Of a stretch of 64,000 nucleotides of DNA, positions 1 through 11,899 are shown one piece after another. The notes beneath the pieces were generated by a model. It was not told the DNA's origin and searched no databases. It saw only the letters and a program-made list of their open reading frames with translations. Location: positions 20,970,871 through 21,034,870 of the forward strand of contig NC_135558.1 of NCBI RefSeq assembly GCF_964340395.1, in the 5' to 3' direction. The DNA comes from Glandiceps talaboti. Lineage: Eukaryota > Hemichordata > Enteropneusta > Spengelidae. Each line of letters begins with the position of its first letter. Position 1 is the first letter of the stretch. A program made the translations under genes and the position numbers.

Positions 1-2428
1 GTAACAGCTACGGTTACGTTAGGAAAGGGCAAAGCCGAATAAATGGCAGGTTTTAGCAGTCCAGAAAGTATAGAAGATTAAGACAGAACTATTAAATAAC
101 AAAGCAGTTATTTTTTTCTCAAATATTGCAGACAATTATATTATTATTTAGCAAGCAAAATGAAATAATTTAACAACATTGTAATATTACATATTTATAC
201 ATGCATAAAATTATTTACAAAAAATGTGTGCAGATAGCAGAAATCACAACACCACCACCAACGCCAAAGACTACTGCTGTTTTACACCTATTGCAAACTT
301 TGGAATAACGGAACTATTTGACGAAATAAATGCAAAGTCCATTTTCTTTGACATGAAATTTGAAATAGGTGTAAGAACAGACAGTTGATGATTGGATGAG
401 AATCTCACATACCACATGTCTGGCGAAATGTGCTGGTGACACCTAGATTATTGGAGTGGTGAAAGACACGATGCAAAATAAAAATATAAAGTTATCAATT
501 GATTTGAAGAAATAAAATGAAATGAAGTTAAGATGCGATTTAGAATTAGTAAAATGGTATGAGAATAGACCCTCCACTATGGAGGCCCTAGGTACGCCTA
601 ATGAGTCCATGGTGTTAGACTGAATAGAGGTGGTGATATCACATACAGCGGATTTCAGAATACTGTTCACTGGCTCTGTTTGATATAATCACACAGAAAC
701 TAATAAGAAACTACACATTCTACATTTTAAGATAGCAAGATTGAATAAATACAGTTTCTTTCAATATTTTGTCCATAATGAAATGAACTAATGTGCCACC
801 ATGCAGACAATATATGAAGACGTCAAACCATTGACACATGTCTGTATCTTGTTGCAGTACGTTGGTATAAATGGTTTATTTCATTTATACTAAATGTAGC
901 AATAAATTGCAATCAGTGTAGCACATACAGTTTCCTATTGATTTTTGCATGGCTGTATCAAACATCGCTGTTGAATGGTATTTTGAAATCTGCTGTACAT
1001 CTAATGAAAATCTGGTTATATATGCATGAAACCAACAGAAATAACATAACTGGAAACACAGCACCATACGTCAGTGGATTTCCAACTAATGGTATGGGTT
1101 TGTTACATGTGCTATGATCAGACCAACAAACACACCATAATGGTATGTCTATGGATGGCCATCACAAGTGTATATTGTCAAATTTTGGATGACAGTGGCA
1201 ATAATACAAAGACTCAATCTCACATGATGTGTTGTAGTTTTGATTGCATAAACAAAAATTAGCTTTAATATCATTGATTTATTGGTAGTGAGATCTATCA
1301 TTGATTTGTTGATTTCAAATTCACTGATTTACTGATATATGATGTCTCTTAACTAGTCTCACTCCTGAATAGCTAATTTCAAAATAGTCATCATCGATTG
1401 GCTTGATTGGTTTATCTAGAACTAGCCTTATCACTGATTGGTTTATCTAGAATCAATCTTATTACTGATTGGTTTATCTAGAATCAATCTTATTACTGAT
1501 TGGTTTATCTAGAATCAATCTTATTACTGATTGTTTTACCTAGAATCAGCCTAGTCACTGATTGGTTTACCTAGAATCACCCTATCACTGATTGGTTTAT
1601 CTAGAATCAACATTGCCATTGATTGGTTTATCTAAATCACTGAGTGGTTTGTATTGACTCATTTGGACACACTGAGTGACATATTAAGTAGCATAAAGTA
1701 AGGCTACATATCTTTAACAAAGATTTCCATCACAAGGCCGGAACACAAGGTATATGACTAAGATATTACATATTTAGTACAAAACTAATTCTAGTCTATA
1801 GTCTAACAAGTGCTACATTATTTTTGACAATTTGATAGATATTTATGCAAGGAACAATTATTGAAGTGTACATTTACTGGGATATTCTGTCCTTATGTCC
1901 AGTGAGACTGAACAATTGTTATAAACTGGTACTAGTAGTTGGGAGTCAGGACAATGCCAAGATTTGATGCACATAAGAGAATATTAATGTTAAAACAGAT
2001 CAAGTGTGTTCCAGCACAGGATAGTTTAGTCTGAAAGGTCCAGTCCTAGGTCTGTTTATGTAACCACTCACTCACCATCCAAGTCTGGTGAACATATTAC
2101 ATACACAGAAACAATGACTGGATCTTTCATGCTGAGGATAATTTTGATGGATAAAAGAATAGAATATAGTATATGTTGATGGAAGTGTCGGCTTAGCAGA
2201 TCTGAAATGATATGACAGAGTGGAAAACATACCCAGCACTCAGTAATCACTTCCATCAATGTATGTGACTCATAATCCTAAAAACATTATTTTTAATCAC
2301 TGGATAAAAAACTTCAAAATGATTAACAAATTTACACCATTGGTGAGATATAAATTCACTCCTATCACAACAACAAAACTTTCCTGTTGCGTTTTTTTCT
2401 CATCAGCCAATCGAAAGTGTTGACTTAC
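1..2428. other. Left edge: ODF2 intron, no exon recognised
   Basis: This stretch follows the donor of the last visible ODF2 exon. I looked for the next expected coiled-coil exon on the minus strand and did not find it, so the remaining exons should lie beyond the left edge. Apart from the 31-bp array at 1407-1655 it holds AT-rich unique-looking sequence. Confidence 0.6.
1407..1655. repeat. 31-bp minisatellite, about 7-8 copies
   Basis: The unit reads roughly CTGATTGGTTTATCTAGAAT followed by CAATCTTATTA. Inner copies are nearly identical and the edges are degenerate. Each copy carries an inverted CCAAT core (TGATTGGTT) and a TCTAGA site. It lies in the last visible ODF2 intron. Confidence 0.9.
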
Positions 2429-5400
2429 CTGTGATTTGTATTCAGACACTAAGTTCTCATACTGTTGTATGCTAGACTTCAATTGGCTGATTTCACTCTC
2501 AGCATAGGATAGTTTGTCTTCTACATTGGCAAGGGATGACTGTCAAAAGAATCATACCAAATAATGTTTATGTTTTGAAACATCCCAAAACAGGAAACAA
2601 CAACAAAAGTCTAACTCCTACACATTATTTCAACAATTTTTATATCAGATGAACTCTTCCTCTCTGCAAATGAAGTCATTATATTTTCACAACTACTATC
2701 TGTTGCTTAGCAACTAGATGATAACTTTAAACACTAACCAATGTCTTACTTTCAAGATTACCACAGTTTTTAAGTTTTAAAATATAGAATGAGCCTTTAA
2801 GGAAATTCCTATAAATTTGTAGTTTTTCAAAACATGTCTGAAATACACAGTAAGTACAAAATATGTTGAATTGTTTTTGTTTGAAGATATATGGGAAGAA
2901 TTTGAACATGTTAAAAGAGCATGTTTGGTGGATGATGATATAACATGCTGTAAAACTACATATTTTCACTACTACAACATTTTGCAATTTTACAGTCTTC
3001 AGCTAGTTCTCACACTTCATAACAAAGACTAATTTTCACTAATGACCAGATTGGTACATTGTGTTCACGTACAGGAAGACAATTTAGCCACTATTTATTT
3101 TTGCGGTTTCCTGACAAAAAATTGGCGGAAAATCAAATGATTTTTGTGTAGTCTGCAACTCACCTGCATTCTGTCATTATCCATCTTAACACTGGATAAT
3201 TCACTAACTTTAGCTTGAAGTTTAGCATTCAAAGAATCACTACTAGTTCTGTGTGTTTGGTCCATCTCTTTGATTTGAAGTTCTAACTCTTCAATACGAC
3301 TGAAAATAAAAACAAGTAAACTTTCATAAAATCTCTGATGTAATACTTAGTCATGATGACAATATTACTACAAACATATTTACTATCAAAAAAGACAATT
3401 TTTCACAGTATGGCTTTACTCTATTTTGTTGCATAAAGACTGCATTCCTGTACATGTACTAATTGCCACATTACTAATTTTGAATCAGTCTTTATGTCAA
3501 TACATAGAATAATTAACATGATGTACTCAGAATTTACAAGTGACAGTAATTCCATTGTCATGCTGATTTATTCTACTTCAACTCTTCTTTCCATTTCTTA
3601 ACATCCACTGGTTCTTTTCCACCTTTTTCGTCAAGCATAATACCATTGTTATAAATTGAAATTAAATGCAAATAATTCTAATTACCTTCTCAGTGCAGAG
3701 TTTTCTGCCTCAAGGTGTGCTTTTTCTTTAGATGATTTAGTGGCCCTTGCTTTCCATTGGTCCATATTCATCTCAGTTTCAGCTAGTCTAGTTTCAGTCT
3801 CTATCAATGCTGCATTTAACTTTTCTACTGCATCTTCGCTGCGAGTTGCTCTGTCCTTCTGAACTCTACAAAGATAATAAACAAAGTAATATTAGATTAG
3901 TGACTTTTACTGCGAGTAGGTGTCCTTTGGGACTCTAGAATGACAACAAAGTATTAGTGACTTTGAGATTTAGTAAGTATTATGCATTAAATTGCCATGT
4001 ACTATGTATAGATACTGTGTATATATATATATTGTAAAACACTTATTGCCTAGCTCTAGCCAGGCACTAGTAGATGTCAAATCACCCCTCCTGTGTGTAC
4101 TGTTATGTACCAACTATTTTCACAGCCTTGGCAAATAGTTGCTACATATTAATAGCCCTCCTGGTAGTATATGTCTACTATTGCCCCCCCCCCCCCCCCA
4201 GCCAGACAATAAGTATTCAAATATTATTAAAAGATAAGCAGACACTATTTTACATCTATAATCTTTTATCACATGTCATACCTTGTTGCCTTCTTCAATG
4301 CTTCTTTATCAGCCATAGCTTTGTCCTTGGCAGCTTGAAGTAAACCCTGGAAATGTTCATTTTCTATCTTTTCTTGATCCAGTTGATTTTCCAATGCCTG
4401 TCAAATGATAGTGTAAATGCTATCTTCAGTTAAAAGAACACAGGTCAGAAATTAAAAAAAACCCACTCTATTTGTTCATGTTATTTACATATCATTTACA
4501 TATTCAAGTCTTACCCTTATTTGTACAGCCATTCTATTGACATCAGCTTCTCTCTTTCTCAGTTGATTTTGTAGATGAGCCCTTGTGCTTTCTAGAGCAC
4601 TTTGTAAGTCTGACATAGTTCTTGTTTGTTCTCTTTCAGCTGTGAGTGACGCGGTCATAGCGTCCATTTCTTGGCGCCTGTCTAGCATTTGTAGTCGCAG
4701 CTTCTGGTTTATGTTGTCGGATTCTGTTAATTTCTTGAGAAGTACATCACGCTGCTCCTCAGTTCTTTCTCTCTCAGCCTACAGACAATAACAAGGCAAT
4801 AAAGTTAATGAAAAAAATAAAATAAATCTCTGAAAGTACAAACAAATTTAATCTGTGTACTTATCTCATGTGAAGTCATTTAGTTTTTGATGAAAGGAAC
4901 TGAAGAACTTTCCCTGTACATGTACATTAATCAAAACTGCACAAAAAAGAAAGAATGGCTGTCTATTTATAGTGGAGATGACATCACACGCATTATAATA
5001 AGTCATCAGTAAGATTAATAAGGTAATATTTGTCAAACAATATTAACTATAGACGAATGAAAATAGAAAAGCTATCATACATTAGTTTATTAGACTCTTT
5101 AAGTTTTGATGTTTCAAGTATTATTTTCTTCCATAGTCTGCATTTTCATTTCATTTTCTTGCTAGAATCATTATCTATATCTCGTCTACTCATGATTGAT
5201 AATGTAGTAGTACAGTGTTCTCCCCACTATAGAGAAAGCATGGTGCTAACACCGTCCTTGCCATCTAGGCTGCCATGCTTGGCACATTTCTACAGTGCTT
5301 CAAAAGTGTTCTATCATCCTTGAGATTTTGTATGTGTTAAAATAAACATAACAGGGTTTGTTCCAGTGTTGAAGACATCATGCATATTATAATATGCCGA

Positions 5401-8400
5401 TCACTATGCAAACCAATATGCAAATTACCATTTTATTTATATCCAATCTATCATGGAGAGAACACTTACGTATTTTGATCTATTAACTATCTGCCTCAAA
5501 CATATGTTGTAAGCCATTGGTCCAAAAGGGGGCACAATAAATAATTAAACAGAACTAGAAAGACATGAAATTTCATTTTAAAAAATCCATCCAAAGTTAA
5601 CAAAAATCTATTATTACCTCTCTTCTGTGTTGTTCCCTCAGTAGCCGTCTGAGTGTACGATTAGTTGTTTCAAAATCACCCAACTTTTCTAACAGTAATT
5701 CCCTTTGTTTGCCGAGTATTTTGGAATCCGTAGATGAAAATCTTCTCTCCTGAAAAATAAACCCATCAATTATAATAATTCCTGTGTGATACTCTCTCTG
5801 TTTCATTTCACTCAAAAGAATGTGATGTTACTCTAGCAAATTTGTCATGATGACAACAATGACAATTGCAACTGTTTAATAATTCTACAATAATTGATTT
5901 ACTGAAGAAGGATACTGCTTACAGAATCAAAAATTTTCAATAAATATTTTGATCTTTGTTACATCTGAATCTTCACTCTGAGTATTTCTGGTATAATCTA
6001 CTTGAGTGTACCCATCAAAGTAACTATATACATATAATAATAATAATAATGTTGGTTTTTATATAGCACTTTACCACCCAGTCTGGGTGCTCAAAGCACT
6101 TTACAATTATTACCCCTGGCTCGGATCTATAGAGACACAACGACCCTTTATACTTCCTCAACTCCCTGGGGAGCATACAGTCCATTGCAGCCTTTATAAA
6201 CACATAGGATTAAAGCATTCACATTGCAACCTCTATCCTACCAGGTCCCCAATTATACAGCTGGGTTGACTGAGGCACAATCATGGTTCAAATCTTGCCC
6301 AAGGACTTAAGTCATTCAGAAACAAATGGCAGCGATGGCGCTCAAAACTGCAACCTGCAGATTCCAAGTCAGCCACTCAAACCATTCAACCACCAAGACG
6401 CCAAAGTTTTGGCCTACTCCCCTCTTCAGTGGCAGGTGTTCCCATACCTTAGTTAAAATATTTGTATAACTATCAAACAAAAATCTTTCAGTTTATATGT
6501 ATATGGATATAAATTCTTCAAAATAGATATTAAGTTAAGAGTAGCATACCGATACCTCTCTTAGTCTGTGCATTGTATCTCTTAATGCAGACACTTGTTT
6601 AGCTGCTGCATCACCATCCATCTCTGCTTCTACTAATTTCTTCATCAACAGTTCTCTCTCTGTGTTCAGAAGATCTGCCTCTGTCCTGTATAGAAAAATA
6701 ATGAACATGATGTAAGACAATCATAGTTTCATAGTCTCAAAACATTTTACTTTACCATAACTGAGTATGATACAAAATTGCTTCAGTATACCCCCTCCCC
6801 CACCCTTTAGTCTGTATATTATAATATTTGCTCACTACGCTTGTGAAAGTACTGCAGCAGAGAACACGTACTCATGCAAATACCCTGAGTATAATGCCAC
6901 ACTTGGAGTCAGACATTATGGGGTTCTGTTATGGTATCTATCGAGAGCAACCCACCAGAATTCTGTCAGGTATTTTCATTAAAATCACACTTCAGAGTTA
7001 ACACTTTTACATACCTGCTTGTATCAGCTTCGTCCTTCAATCTTTCAACAGATCGTCGTAGTAATTGGTTTTCTCTTTGTCTGACATCAAGTTCATCTTT
7101 GTAGTCTTCAAGTTCTTCTTCTTGGTCTACTAGCAATCTCTTGGAAAGTTCCAGTTCATCTTTCTTCCTTTGAACTTCACGTTTTGATTTTTCTAAGTCC
7201 CTCTGTCAATTCATAAAAATTATATTGTTTTTATTGCTAAAATGATGTTGGTTTGGTGTTTCACTCATGTGATATGAGTGATGACATTTAATACACACCC
7301 TCAGACAACTTCTAACGCAAAAGAAACAATTATTTACATAGGTGCCATGCACAGTGGGGATGTAGAAGTAGTCAAGTTGAAATGTTGATTATCAGTTAGA
7401 AAATCAACAGTTGCAGCCATTAAAATTATTAAGTCCATGTGTAATGTTTTCGTTAGATGCCAGTTTTTACTACGTACTGTGAAAGAATAGCACTGCTGTC
7501 TACATGTATCTTTGTGTCAAAAATGTAATGTCCCATGATTGAAACACCTAGCCTACATCATTTTAGCTATAATTTTCCATCGACATTGCCAATGTCTCTG
7601 GTGCAGGTGGAGATCCTTGGTAAAATACAAATGAGTAATGTGAGTAGACTGCACCTACTACATTGTAAATGTGCCACAGTGGTACTCTGGGTCTTCAGAA
7701 AAAAAACCTTACTATATCAGTTTATGCATGATGTGCTTTCAGTTTTATTTAACTCCTTCATTGAAAGGAGATTAATTTGTTTGCAACTCACCACAAAAGA
7801 ATGACTTAAACTTTAGAGGCCTCACTTTGATTAGGATTAAAATGTAGGTATGAAATATGGTTATTTGACAGAGACAGAGAACAAGTTGGTTCACAATAGA
7901 ACAATGATCTCATGACAACATGAATGTGATTACCCAGAATTCAAGTACATTTTTTCATAAATATTATAATGATAAAAAGTGAAGTGAAATAGCCTAGGCA
8001 TCGGTGTGTCCTCTAGGACAATTTGACACGCCACTGATGCACACAATTTCTAGTGACAAACCAAAATACCAAAATTTGGTGTTCCCCTATCTTTTACTAT
8101 GTGGTAACTCACAAGAACTGCCAGTTTTTATCTTTTTGACTCATTTTAACATCATTAGAGGGCACACTGCAACTTGGCATCATTTTGAAGCTGATTAAAT
8201 AAATTAGGACAAACACATCACACACTGAATAATGTGAATGCTTCTCGTTCCCCAGACTTAATAATTATTTCAAACTAACCTCTGTTTTCATTGATCCCAT
8301 CTCTGTCATTAAACTATCAATCTTTTTCTCATATTCATACATCCTTCTATCTTCATCGTCTTCTGACAGGTCTTCACGTCGTAGTGTACAATGAATCACA

Positions 8401-10774
8401 TCAGCATCAGGTCCTTGGATTTCAAGTCTGTGTGTGGGACCCTGTATAAACCAAAGACAGAACAAAAAATAATTGAAAACAGAAACATCAAAACTCTGAT
8501 ACCATAAAATGTATTATTTATTTCTTTTGAAGGAATAACTACACAGCCAACTTTCTGCAGTCCTGTAACAGTACTGGACTGCAGCTAGCAGTACTGTTGC
8601 TTGGCTGAGATTCAGGACTGTTGTTTGACTCATGGATGTACTGATAAAGATAGCAATAATGTAAAAAACCTGGGAATGAATCTCTGGCCTTTTGTATTTC
8701 TCATAATATGGGCAAAAATAATTAATGAGAATGTTGTTGGCCAAAGTACGTGTATATGTTATTGCGGGACAAAGTCTTTCCTGCAACTCACTCGAGTGCA
8801 TGAGTAGATAACATGACAATTTAAATATCTTAAAATCAAGTCAACTATTTCAAAATACAATAATTTATATTTCAGTGAGCAGTTCTGTCTCCAAAACAGC
8901 CCAACAAAAAACGATTCAAACATTCACAATAAATAAATGTATAACAAAGAATACAAATTCACAAAGTGTCAAAACTGAGGACATTTAACTGCCATTTATA
9001 CTAGTTATGTAATCAAGTAAAATAAAGAAGTTTTTCACAGTTGTTTTCTCACTACCAGGTACCTTTAAAACACACTGCTCACTTTACTCAATTATGGCGT
9101 TACACATTTATGACTTAGTCAGTGCATGTAAATACTGTAGGTAACAGACCTCAGTGGATTGAACAATTGTAACATTATACTTTATACAGGTTCAACAGAC
9201 CAAAGTGTCTCTTTCACTTGAAATTTACAACATGCACACCAATCAACCATTACAATAAATTACATTAATGATACAGGTAATAATGTTGCAATGTCTTAAA
9301 AAGGTCATTTCACTTTAGATAAAAAGTTATGTATTTCCAATTTCTAGCAATATGATTTTTAAAAATAACCAACTGCCTTTTGAAATAACAGTCAATGTAA
9401 AAATCAGAGAGTCATTGGCAAGATGCCATATTATGAAATGACTACAATCTATTGCAATACATGTAGTTCTACATTCATTACAACTTATCAGTTGAACTAC
9501 AGAACATTTCAAATACCTGTAGACTGATATTAAGTTTCTTGTTCAAACTCTAAGATAGTAAAATTAAACACAGAAAAATTAACAGTACCTGAGTCCAACT
9601 GTGTAGCTATTTGTGACAACAATGTGTTCAAATCTCAGTGGCAGTTATTCTAATGTGCTTGTAGGCTTGGCAGTTGTCTTTATCTCATTCAAGTCACCCT
9701 TGGCAGTATGCCATAGCCTTATCAACAATGGCCTCCACTCATATCAGGTAAACGTTACCTTGCCCATTCATAAAAAATCCAAATACTTGTACTACTACTA
9801 ACCTGCCAACCAAATTTTTTTCCTCTTGTGCTCTTTCCCGGTGCAGGGACCCACGGTTCCTTTGCCGATCGAGATACAACAGGAAAAGTAGGAGCATGTC
9901 TGTGTCTGGATCTACTCAAACGATCCTTGAATAACAGAAAAATAATCACAGCTATTATTAGAACATGTTATTCAAAGTTTGAATTTTGAATCATTCAATT
10001 GACTTTACTAGATACTGTCATTTTAAAAAGACTTTTTGACTTAAATTCATCATCTTTACATTCGCAGTAAATTTTCAGGAGAACAAATAAGCTGTGTATG
10101 TTTAATATCATATCCTGTGGGTCTATTTACAATCATGAAATGAACATTAAACACATATGAATTACAACTGACACAAAACAGCTGCTCTGCTGCACACAGG
10201 AAACCAGTGTCATTCTGATATGAGGTCAGAGTGAAATTGGGTAATACATAAGGAAGTTTAATTACAGATGCATCAAACTGAGCTGTAGCAATAAATTATC
10301 ACATACATATATACCTAACATTGTATGCAGGAAAATTTAAAATACAATAAGAGTATTTTACTCTGTGAATTATCAGAGAACAATACTATTGTTCACTTTT
10401 GCTCAGCTATCAATTATCTCGATTCCTTAGCAACTGTCTTAGTTGCTATTACCATTGCCATGGAGACACAACTGTAAATTTTGAATTCTCAAAACTATTT
10501 TGCACGACATAAATTTGAGGTTAAACAACAGCATTGTCAATAAGTCCATAGTCCATTCATTTCAATTCTGTTGGCTGAGTGTTGCAAAATATTTTGATTC
10601 TAAGTTTAATCGATTTCAATGCATTTACTCCAAACTTACAGTTACCTCAGCAGCCCTTGCTGTCGCTGATTTGAGTACCCCTTTCTTAACGTGGACATGA
10701 ACTGGTGTGTCTTGGTCAACGTGGACGTGTAGAGGGGGTGATGCCGATCGGCTATGTTCCTTGTCAACTGTCAT
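2429..10774 (-). CDS. ODF2: Outer dense fibre protein 2 / cenexin, 5' eleven coding exons (3' end off window)
   Basis: Coiled-coil scaffold of the mother-centriole appendages and of sperm-tail and ciliary structures (known for the family). Coding exons, 5' to 3' on the minus strand: 10774-10646, 9925-9803, 8441-8280, 7202-7015, 6685-6556, 5749-5618, 4778-4515, 4397-4282, 3865-3686, 3299-3164, 2539-2429. All have AG/GT borders and the phases add up, giving 557 residues. The start is the first ATG in its exon and follows an in-frame TGA. Residues 1-43 carry the cenexin-type LHVHVD...PVHVHVKK motif. Exon 2 has PWVPAPGKS, and later exons have KKIDSLM, KLVEAEMDGDAAAKQV, RELLLEKL and ETTNRTLRRLLREQH, all close to vertebrate ODF2. 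From about residue 115 onward the protein is heptad-rich coiled coil. Human ODF2 is about 830 residues, so roughly one third is missing. I see none of the remaining exons in 1-2428. Confidence 0.95.
4184..4199. repeat. Poly-C tract (16)
   Basis: A run of 16 C in the ODF2 intron between exons 4282-4397 and 3686-3865. The length is prone to assembly error. Confidence 0.9.
6028..6430. mobile_element. Interspersed repeat (SINE- or MITE-like) in an ODF2 intron
   Basis: After an (AAT)n run comes a block with TATAGCACTTTACCACCC and TGCTCAAAGCACTTTACAAT, then a moderately GC-rich body ending near CAACCACCAAGACGCC. This wording resembles a dispersed repeat common in marine invertebrate genomes. No coding capacity. 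The boundaries are approximate and the class uncertain. Confidence 0.5.
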
Positions 10775-11400
10775 TATTGCAACTGCCTTCTTTGGAAATG
10801 GAAGAAATCTGCTTCACGAATGAAACTTCAACCTGTTTGGAAAATACAAATAGAGGAATAATAAATATATGTATTGGTATTTAGAAAGGTGATCTCGTTT
10901 CCCGTGAAATATGCCCAGTGTGTAAGGACAAGAAAGATCTGATTTCGATGTTTAAAAAATATTACTGTACTGTATATAACCAGTATTATGGAATATCATA
11001 CATCGTGAGTGTTTTTGTCTATGTACAATAGTGCTATTACTAGCTCTATTACCAAATAGACAAGAATAAACAATAATTATCCGCTAGATGGTGGATTTTT
11101 ATATGCAAATTTATAGAATTCATCTGTAACACTTCTACAGAATTCTAAACATTTGCAGTGAGATATTGCCTTACCTGTTATTCGCACCTCAAATCTACAG
11201 GTACTTCGCTCACTTTGAGAATTCTGGAATTCAAAATGGCCTCCGCGACAATAATCTGTCGACCGCTCTCGATATTTTACACTCACGGATAATTCAAATG
11301 ACTGTTGCAACTGAAATAATGTATTTGAGTAGATTACAATGTCCCTTACTGAAAAATTTGCGGACGCACAATGCAAATGCAGGGAGCTCCAGAAAAACAG
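10775..11400 (-). other. ODF2: ODF2 5' UTR: non-coding exon 1 and the UTR part of exon 2
   Basis: A good donor (CAG then GTAAGG) sits on the minus strand at 11174/11175, and an acceptor (AACAG then GTTGAAG) lies just above 10832. This implies a non-coding exon from 11175 to roughly 11400 and an intron 10833-11174, followed by 58 bases of UTR before the ATG at 10774. The exact transcription start is not visible; the 11400 edge is a guess based on where the shared promoter motifs begin. Confidence 0.55.
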
Positions 11401-11899
11401 CTAGAAAATGAACCGATCACCCGTCGCTGTAGAATGTTTACGGTGTGTAGGAGGGACGCTAAATTGAAGCATCTGATTGGTTTATGATTTCATGACGTCA
11501 TGATTTAAAATGTATCTCCTTGCATCGTGAATATCGACTTGGCTAAACAGTAGTTTAAGACTTTATAATAATTTTGACTGAAATTCAGAATCTTTAGTGA
11601 AAAAAACAAGGAATCCACGGATTTTGCATGATTTTACTGAGTTTGAGAAGTTAGAAGTTCAAATTTTAGCGGGCCCACTTCCGGGATTGAAAAAGAGGCT
11701 AAGGGTTTTCTCCGGTGGAGCAATGAAGTACATACAACCTAACTTGGAGGATTTCCAAGACCGTCAACAGAAACATGTGTTATTATAGGGGTCGTCAATT
11801 TGAACTGTTGCGATTTTGACTTGGTTAATACATATAAGGTCATGACCTCATTATAGTGTTTAAATAACTTATTTTATTGTGAACGCAAACTAAGTTAAG
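11401..11899. promoter_or_regulatory. Putative shared (bidirectional) ODF2-TRUB2 promoter
   Basis: The head-to-head start codons are 1.1 kb apart, and the ODF2 5' exon takes up part of that space. Between them lie a perfect CRE palindrome TGACGTCA (11493-11500) and an inverted CCAAT box ATTGG (11476-11480), 12 bases apart. No convincing TATA box is seen for either gene. The TRUB2 ATG context (A at -3, TTAAGATGTC) is acceptable. That one promoter serves both genes is an inference from geometry and motifs. Confidence 0.5.

Noticed and set aside
2068-2259. Possible further ODF2 exon
   Set aside because: The minus-strand ORF here is Ile/Cys/His-rich, not coiled-coil, and lacks proper splice borders in phase.
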